Assembly (NCBI GenBank): GCA_002451465.1
Contig: DKCJ01000016.1
Span: 16,930-54,324, forward strand
Origin: Caryophanales bacterium UBA6877
Lineage (GTDB): Bacteria > Bacillota_I > Bacilli_A > RFN20 > CAG-826
DNA: 37,395 nt
Reading direction: 5' to 3'
Shown here: in pieces, positions 33,671-37,395 of the stretch
Layout: each line of letters starts with the position of its first letter
How positions within the stretch are numbered: the first letter of the stretch is position 1
Translations under genes and position numbers: made by a program
Notes under the pieces: model-generated
Told to the model about the DNA's origin: nothing
Databases searched by the model: none
Seen by the model: only the letters and a program-made list of their open reading frames with translations

Positions 33671-35353
33671 ATGAGAAATTTTATGCAAAATCCTATTAAA
33701 GTATATGCTTTAGGTGGTTTAGGTGAAGTTGGTAAAAACACTTATTGTATTGAAAGTCAAAATGATTTAATTATTATAGATGCAGGAGTTAAATTTCCAG
33801 AAGATGATTTAGTTGGTGTAGATTACGTTATACCTAACTATATTCATTTAAAAGAAAATAATTATAAAATAAGAGGCTTATTAATAACTCATGGTCATGA
33901 AGACCATATTGGTGCTATACCTTTCTTAATAAAAACTATTAATATTCCTGTTATTTACGCACCAAAATTAGCTGCTGCTTTAATTCGTCAAAAATTAGAA
34001 GACAAAAAAATTAAAACAAATATAAAAATTATAGAATATGATCAAGACACTATCTTAACCTTGGGTGAATATAAAGTAAGTTTCTTTAGAGTCACACACT
34101 CTATTCCAGATTCTTTTGGTATTTGTGTAGATACTTCAGAAGGAAGAATTGTAACAACTGGCGATTTTAAAATTGATTTAACGCCAGTTGGTCCAGATAT
34201 TCAACTTGCTAAAATGACTAGAATGGGCGAGGAAGGTGTTGATTTACTTTTAGCTGACTCAACAAATGCCGAAAAAGAAGGTTGGACACCAAGCGAAAAA
34301 AATGTCATTACTTCGATTAATGAAATTTTTGATAGAGCACCTGGAAGATTAATAATTTCAACATTCTCTAGTAACATATCAAGAATTCAACAAATTGTTG
34401 ATGCTACCCTTTCTCACAAAAGAAAAATAATTATTTTAGGAAGATCGATGGAAAACACTGTTGATTGTGCTAGAAAATTCGGTTATGTAAAAATTCCTGA
34501 TAGTATGATTAAAGAAGCTTCCGAAGCAAAATACATTCCAGACAATGAATTAGTTGTTCTTTGCACAGGTTCTCAAGGAGAACCAATGGCTGCTTTAAGC
34601 CGTATTGCCAATGGTTTATTAAAAGAAATTAGAATTCAACCTGGGGATACTGTAGTATTTTCTTCATCTCCAATCCCAGGAAATGGCGTTTCAATCCAAA
34701 AAGTTGTTAATAATTTAACAAGATATGGTGCAGACGTTATCACAAATTCTGTTTTTAGCGATATACACTCTTCTGGTCACCCATCAAGACAAGAATTAAG
34801 ACTTAATTTAAAATTATTTAAACCTAAATATTTTATGCCTGCACATGGCGAATATCATATGCAAAAACTTCATGCTGATCTTGCCGAATCTTTAGGTATG
34901 AATAGAGATAATATCTTTGTTTTAGCAAATGGGGATACATTAATTTTACAAAATCACAATATTAAAGATGGCGAAAGAATCCAAGCCGATGACATTTATA
35001 TTAATGGGAATGATACTAATGGGGTTACTACAGAAGTTATTGGTGATCGTAAGGTTTTACAAGATGATGGTATGGTTAGTGTTTTTATATTGTTAGATAG
35101 TAAAACCAACAAACTTTTATGTGAACCAAGAATTCAAACAGTTGGATTCGTTTCATATGGAAAAAATGAAGACCATTTAGTAAGACATGCCCAAATTCAA
35201 GTTCAAGATGCATTAAATGAACTTTTAAATTCTAATAAAGTTACTTTCCAAGACTTAAAAAATACAATAAAGAGCGTTGTTTCAAAATATTATTTCAGAA
35301 AGACTCAACGTAACCCAATGATTATTCCTTTAATCATGAACAAAAAATCTTAA
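33671..35353 (+). CDS. rnjA: Ribonuclease J
   Basis: This metallo-beta-lactamase/beta-CASP ribonuclease has 5'-3' exonuclease and endonuclease activity in mRNA decay and rRNA processing. The protein is 560 residues, near the usual 555. The signatures are VYALGGLGEVGKNTYCIE, the zinc motif THGHEDHIGAIPF, THSIPDSFGI, TTGDFKID, LLADSTNAE, the beta-CASP segment with ISTFSSNISRIQQ, and PAHGEYHM near residue 394. The C-terminal RNase J domain is present. J1 and J2 paralogues cannot be told apart from one sequence. Maf follows after 2 nt. Confidence 0.95.
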   Translation: MRNFMQNPIKVYALGGLGEVGKNTYCIESQNDLIIIDAGVKFPEDDLVGVDYVIPNYIHLKENNYKIRGLLITHGHEDHIGAIPFLIKTINIPVIYAPKLAAALIRQKLEDKKIKTNIKIIEYDQDTILTLGEYKVSFFRVTHSIPDSFGICVDTSEGRIVTTGDFKIDLTPVGPDIQLAKMTRMGEEGVDLLLADSTNAEKEGWTPSEKNVITSINEIFDRAPGRLIISTFSSNISRIQQIVDATLSHKRKIIILGRSMENTVDCARKFGYVKIPDSMIKEASEAKYIPDNELVVLCTGSQGEPMAALSRIANGLLKEIRIQPGDTVVFSSSPIPGNGVSIQKVVNNLTRYGADVITNSVFSDIHSSGHPSRQELRLNLKLFKPKYFMPAHGEYHMQKLHADLAESLGMNRDNIFVLANGDTLILQNHNIKDGERIQADDIYINGNDTNGVTTEVIGDRKVLQDDGMVSVFILLDSKTNKLLCEPRIQTVGFVSYGKNEDHLVRHAQIQVQDALNELLNSNKVTFQDLKNTIKSVVSKYYFRKTQRNPMIIPLIMNKKS

Positions 35354-35355
35354 TT

Positions 35356-35916
35356 ATGATTATTCTTGGCTCATCTTCTCCTAGAAGAAAAGAATTAATG
35401 CATAAAATAACGGACAATTTTAAAATAATTGTCCCTTTATTTAATGAAAAAAACCTTTCACCCAACTTAAAAAACTATGCTTTAGAAGAAAGTTTCCATA
35501 AAGCACTTTCCTTAAAAGATAAAATTAATAAAGAAGATTGCTTAATAACAGTAGATACAATTGTTTATTTTAATAATCAAATATATGGGAAACCAAAAAA
35601 TATTGATGAAGCAAGAAAGTTTTTATCTACATTAAGCAATAATACTCACGAAGTTATTAGTGGTTACACTATTTTTTATAATGGAATTACGATTAAAAGA
35701 GAAGTTATAACTAAAGTTACTTTTTCAAAATTAACAGAATCGCAAATTAATAACTACTTAAAATCAATTAATGTACTTGATAAAGCTGGCGCCTATTCAA
35801 TACAAGATGACACTAAATTTCATTTCATCAAAAAAATTGATGGTAGTTTTTATAATGTAATGGGTCTACCAATTGAAAAAATAAAAGAAGATCTTATTAA
35901 CTTAAAATTAATCTAA
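35356..35916 (+). CDS. maf: Maf-family nucleotide pyrophosphatase
   Basis: This 186-residue protein hydrolyses dTTP/UTP or modified nucleotides. It has the N-terminal ILGSSSPRRKELM signature, TVDTIVYFNNQIYGKPKN with the catalytic Asp, HEVISGYTIFYNG and the C-terminal DKAGAYSIQDD followed by GSFYNVMGLPIEKI. There is no own ribosome site, 2 nt after the RNase J stop, so translation is coupled. Its 3' end overlaps the convergent gene by 9 nt. Confidence 0.93.
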   Translation: MIILGSSSPRRKELMHKITDNFKIIVPLFNEKNLSPNLKNYALEESFHKALSLKDKINKEDCLITVDTIVYFNNQIYGKPKNIDEARKFLSTLSNNTHEVISGYTIFYNGITIKREVITKVTFSKLTESQINNYLKSINVLDKAGAYSIQDDTKFHFIKKIDGSFYNVMGLPIEKIKEDLINLKLI

Positions 35917-36267
35917 ATTATTATTTATCTCTTCAAGATTTTCTTTTTTCCCAACAAGGATATATTTATTAGCCATAACAACGACTCTTTCTACACCATA
36001 TTTAGTGAGTTTTTCACGATTAATTTGATTATAATCTTTTAAAACTAATACAAGTCTTGTCCCTTTTAATTCATGACTTATAATATTTGTTTTTCCACCA
36101 AGATCATTAAAAATCTCTTTATAATCAATAGTGCTTTTATTATCTTTTTTCTTAAATTTAATTATTAATAAACTTAAAAAAACTAACGCAACTATTACCG
36201 CTAGTATAAGGTATAACCACCAAAAATTATTATTAAATTCTTCGATACTAAATAAATTTTCTAACAT
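35908..36267 (-). CDS. Membrane-anchored PTS EIIB-like protein without the catalytic cysteine
   Basis: This 119-residue protein has one membrane helix (about residues 15-36), a short Lys-rich linker and a domain (47-119) that resembles the glucose-family PTS EIIB fold: DLGGKTNIISHELKGTRLVLVLKD, then KLTKYGVERVVVMANKYILVGKK. In true EIIB the phosphorylated Cys sits in the C-x-TRL motif; here the matching position is Lys68 (KGTRL). So it should not phosphorylate sugars, and a regulatory or structural role is more likely. AAGGG precedes the ATG. The gene is convergent with maf. Confidence 0.8.
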   Translation of the reverse strand: MLENLFSIEEFNNNFWWLYLILAVIVALVFLSLLIIKFKKKDNKSTIDYKEIFNDLGGKTNIISHELKGTRLVLVLKDYNQINREKLTKYGVERVVVMANKYILVGKKENLEEINNNLD

Positions 36268-36335
36268 AATAAATCCCTTTATCTTTTATATAATACTCAA
36301 TTATTGTATCATATTTATGAAAAGAGGAAAAAGAA

Positions 36336-36917
36336 ATGGCTACTAATATAGAGATTGAAGCTAAATGTCTAATAAGTAAAGATGATTATAATAAGATTAT
36401 AGATTTTTATCACGCTGAAAAATATGACCGTGTTAAACAAATAAACCATTATATCGATACCGATGATTTTAAATTAAAAAAAGCAGGTATTGGCCTTAGA
36501 ATAAGAGAAAGAGATATTTTTATGATGACTTTAAAAGCACCTATGGCCGAAGGTTTACTTGAAAAAAATGAAAAAATATCATGGAGACAATATGAAGATT
36601 TCCGTGACAAAGGCGTCTTCCCAAAATGTTCTATTAAAGACGTTTTATTAATGTTAAACATCAATCCAGAAGAACTAAAAATTCAAGCCTCCCTTGAAAC
36701 TGAAAGAATTCAATTTAATAATTTTAAAGACAAAGGTGATTTCTCAATTGATAAAAATACTTATAATGGAATTGTCGACTATGAACTTGAACTTGAAGGA
36801 AATTCTTTAAATAAAGCCAAGGAGGCTTTAAAAGAAATATGTACAGAAGCAAATGTCCCATATGTTGATAATCCTAAAAATAAACAAGTCCGTGCTTTTA
36901 GTACAATAAAGAAATAA
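36336..36917 (+). CDS. CYTH-domain phosphohydrolase (YjbK-like)
   Basis: This 193-residue triphosphate-tunnel enzyme begins with the CYTH motif EIEAK (ExExK, residues 6-10) and has alternating charged strands: HYIDTDDFKLKKAGIGLRIRERD, MMTLKAP, SLETERIQF, YNGIVDYELELEGNS and a final KNKQVRAFS. Substrates in the family are inorganic tripolyphosphate or thiamine triphosphate. An AGAGGA lies about 8 nt before ATG 36336. The Spx-like gene is convergent, separated by a terminator. Confidence 0.92.
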   Translation: MATNIEIEAKCLISKDDYNKIIDFYHAEKYDRVKQINHYIDTDDFKLKKAGIGLRIRERDIFMMTLKAPMAEGLLEKNEKISWRQYEDFRDKGVFPKCSIKDVLLMLNINPEELKIQASLETERIQFNNFKDKGDFSIDKNTYNGIVDYELELEGNSLNKAKEALKEICTEANVPYVDNPKNKQVRAFSTIKK

Positions 36918-36943
36918 AAAACTAGGTTTAAACCTAGTTTTTT
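36916..36943. terminator. Bidirectional terminator between the CYTH gene and spx
   Basis: A perfect 14-bp palindromic stem (AAAAAACTAGGTTT with its complement) has A/T runs at both ends. It overlaps the last bases of the CYTH and Spx stop codons. Confidence 0.85.
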
Positions 36944-37367
36944 ATTTAATATTCTTTGCATTTGGACAATTATCACACATTTGTGAGTGAGGACAATTGT
37001 TGTATGCTACCCTTTTAGCTGCTGGAACAAATGATGATATTTCATATTTATTATATCCAACCTGAATTTTATCATCATCAACCATAATAGGTCTTTTTAA
37101 AATAGAAGGATTTTTGATAATAAATTGAATCAATTCACTTATTTTCATGTCATCAATATTTACTTTACCTTCCTTAATGATATTACTTCGTGTCGATATA
37201 ATATCATCAGTTCCGTTTTCAGTTTTCTTTAAAATATCCTTTAACTCCTCGGGATTTAAAACCGAAGTAAAAATATTTTTTTCTTTGTAAGGTATTTTAT
37301 TTTCATCAAACCATTGTTTTACTTTTTTGCATGATGAACAGTTAGGTGAGGTATAAATTGTAATCAT
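36942..37367 (-). CDS. spx: Spx/ArsC-family redox protein with C-terminal Cys/His cluster
   Basis: This 141-residue protein has the thioredoxin-like Spx fold with an N-terminal CxxC switch (Cys10-SS-Cys13) and the conserved LKRPIMVDDDKIQVGYN segment (90-106). Spx binds the RNA polymerase alpha C-terminal domain and reprograms transcription under thiol stress. The C-terminus is unusual: residues 125-134 read CPHSQMCDNC, giving Cys125, His127, Cys131 and Cys134, which could bind a metal. Canonical Spx ends without this. It has no Shine-Dalgarno; minus-strand TATAAT (37374-37379) lies 6 nt before the ATG. Confidence 0.85.
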   Translation of the reverse strand: MITIYTSPNCSSCKKVKQWFDENKIPYKEKNIFTSVLNPEELKDILKKTENGTDDIISTRSNIIKEGKVNIDDMKISELIQFIIKNPSILKRPIMVDDDKIQVGYNKYEISSFVPAAKRVAYNNCPHSQMCDNCPNAKNIK

Positions 37368-37373
37368 AGTATT

Positions 37374-37379
37374 ATTATA
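37374..37379 (-). promoter_or_regulatory. -10 box of a possibly leaderless spx transcript
   Basis: Perfect TATAAT on the minus strand, 6 nt from ATG 37367, with no ribosome site in between. The -35 region is beyond the window edge. Confidence 0.4.
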
Positions 37380-37395
37380 TAGTTAATTAAATAAA

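Noticed and set aside
1..37395. Defence, toxin-antitoxin, prophage, CRISPR or secondary-metabolite system
   Set aside because: Nearly every frame was matched to a housekeeping family; no array of repeats, no nuclease/effector pair, and no integrase or transposase gene was found.

Overview
The window is strongly AT-rich, densely packed chromosomal DNA from a low-GC Bacillota, class Bacilli. The gene content (sufCDSUB, dnaD-nth, recX, yhaM, spx, RNase J, nupNOPQ, ECF RibU, HU, many short intergenic gaps) fits a reduced-genome lineage near Erysipelotrichia/RF39/Acholeplasma-like bacteria. This placement is inferred from gene content only. TGA is used as a stop (for example in ATGA overlaps at 3971 and 5240), so the standard bacterial code applies.

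Left part, minus strand: nth (cut by the window edge), dnaD, a head-only tRNA nucleotidyltransferase, HU, then der-cmk behind a small membrane-anchored protein of unknown role. A lone plus-strand ferredoxin (4407-4586) follows. Next come mnmG-rsmG-parA-parB-ribU and a complete SUF iron-sulfur assembly operon (sufC-D-S-U-B), both minus strand.

Middle: diverging from suf are two large lipoproteins, the first PrsA/parvulin-like, followed by a HIT protein and a glycosyltransferase. On the minus strand is a convergent operon of a flippase-like membrane protein, a second GT4 glycosyltransferase, recX and yhaM. The two glycosyltransferases look like the successive enzymes of mono- and diglucosyl-diacylglycerol synthesis. 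The prsA/hit/yhaM neighbourhood recalls Bacillus. A heterodimeric ABC exporter pair runs on the plus strand.

Right part: a nucleoside (probably guanosine) ABC importer operon, nupN-O-P-Q, is preceded by a purine-class riboswitch whose core C46/G53 pair is swapped relative to consensus. RNase J and maf run divergently from it, followed by a membrane-anchored EIIB-like protein that lacks the catalytic cysteine, a CYTH protein and an Spx-family protein with an extra Cys/His cluster.

Most of the window is housekeeping. The non-routine items are: the variant riboswitch; a 112-bp miniature inverted-repeat element with an exact 8-9 bp target duplication at 27790-27918; a recurrent pattern of genes with no Shine-Dalgarno but a -10 box 6-8 nt before the start codon (possible leaderless mRNAs); a ParB that has lost its CTP-binding arginine motif; and several proteins with missing or added domains. 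No tRNA, rRNA, CRISPR array or prophage was seen, and no autonomous transposase gene.
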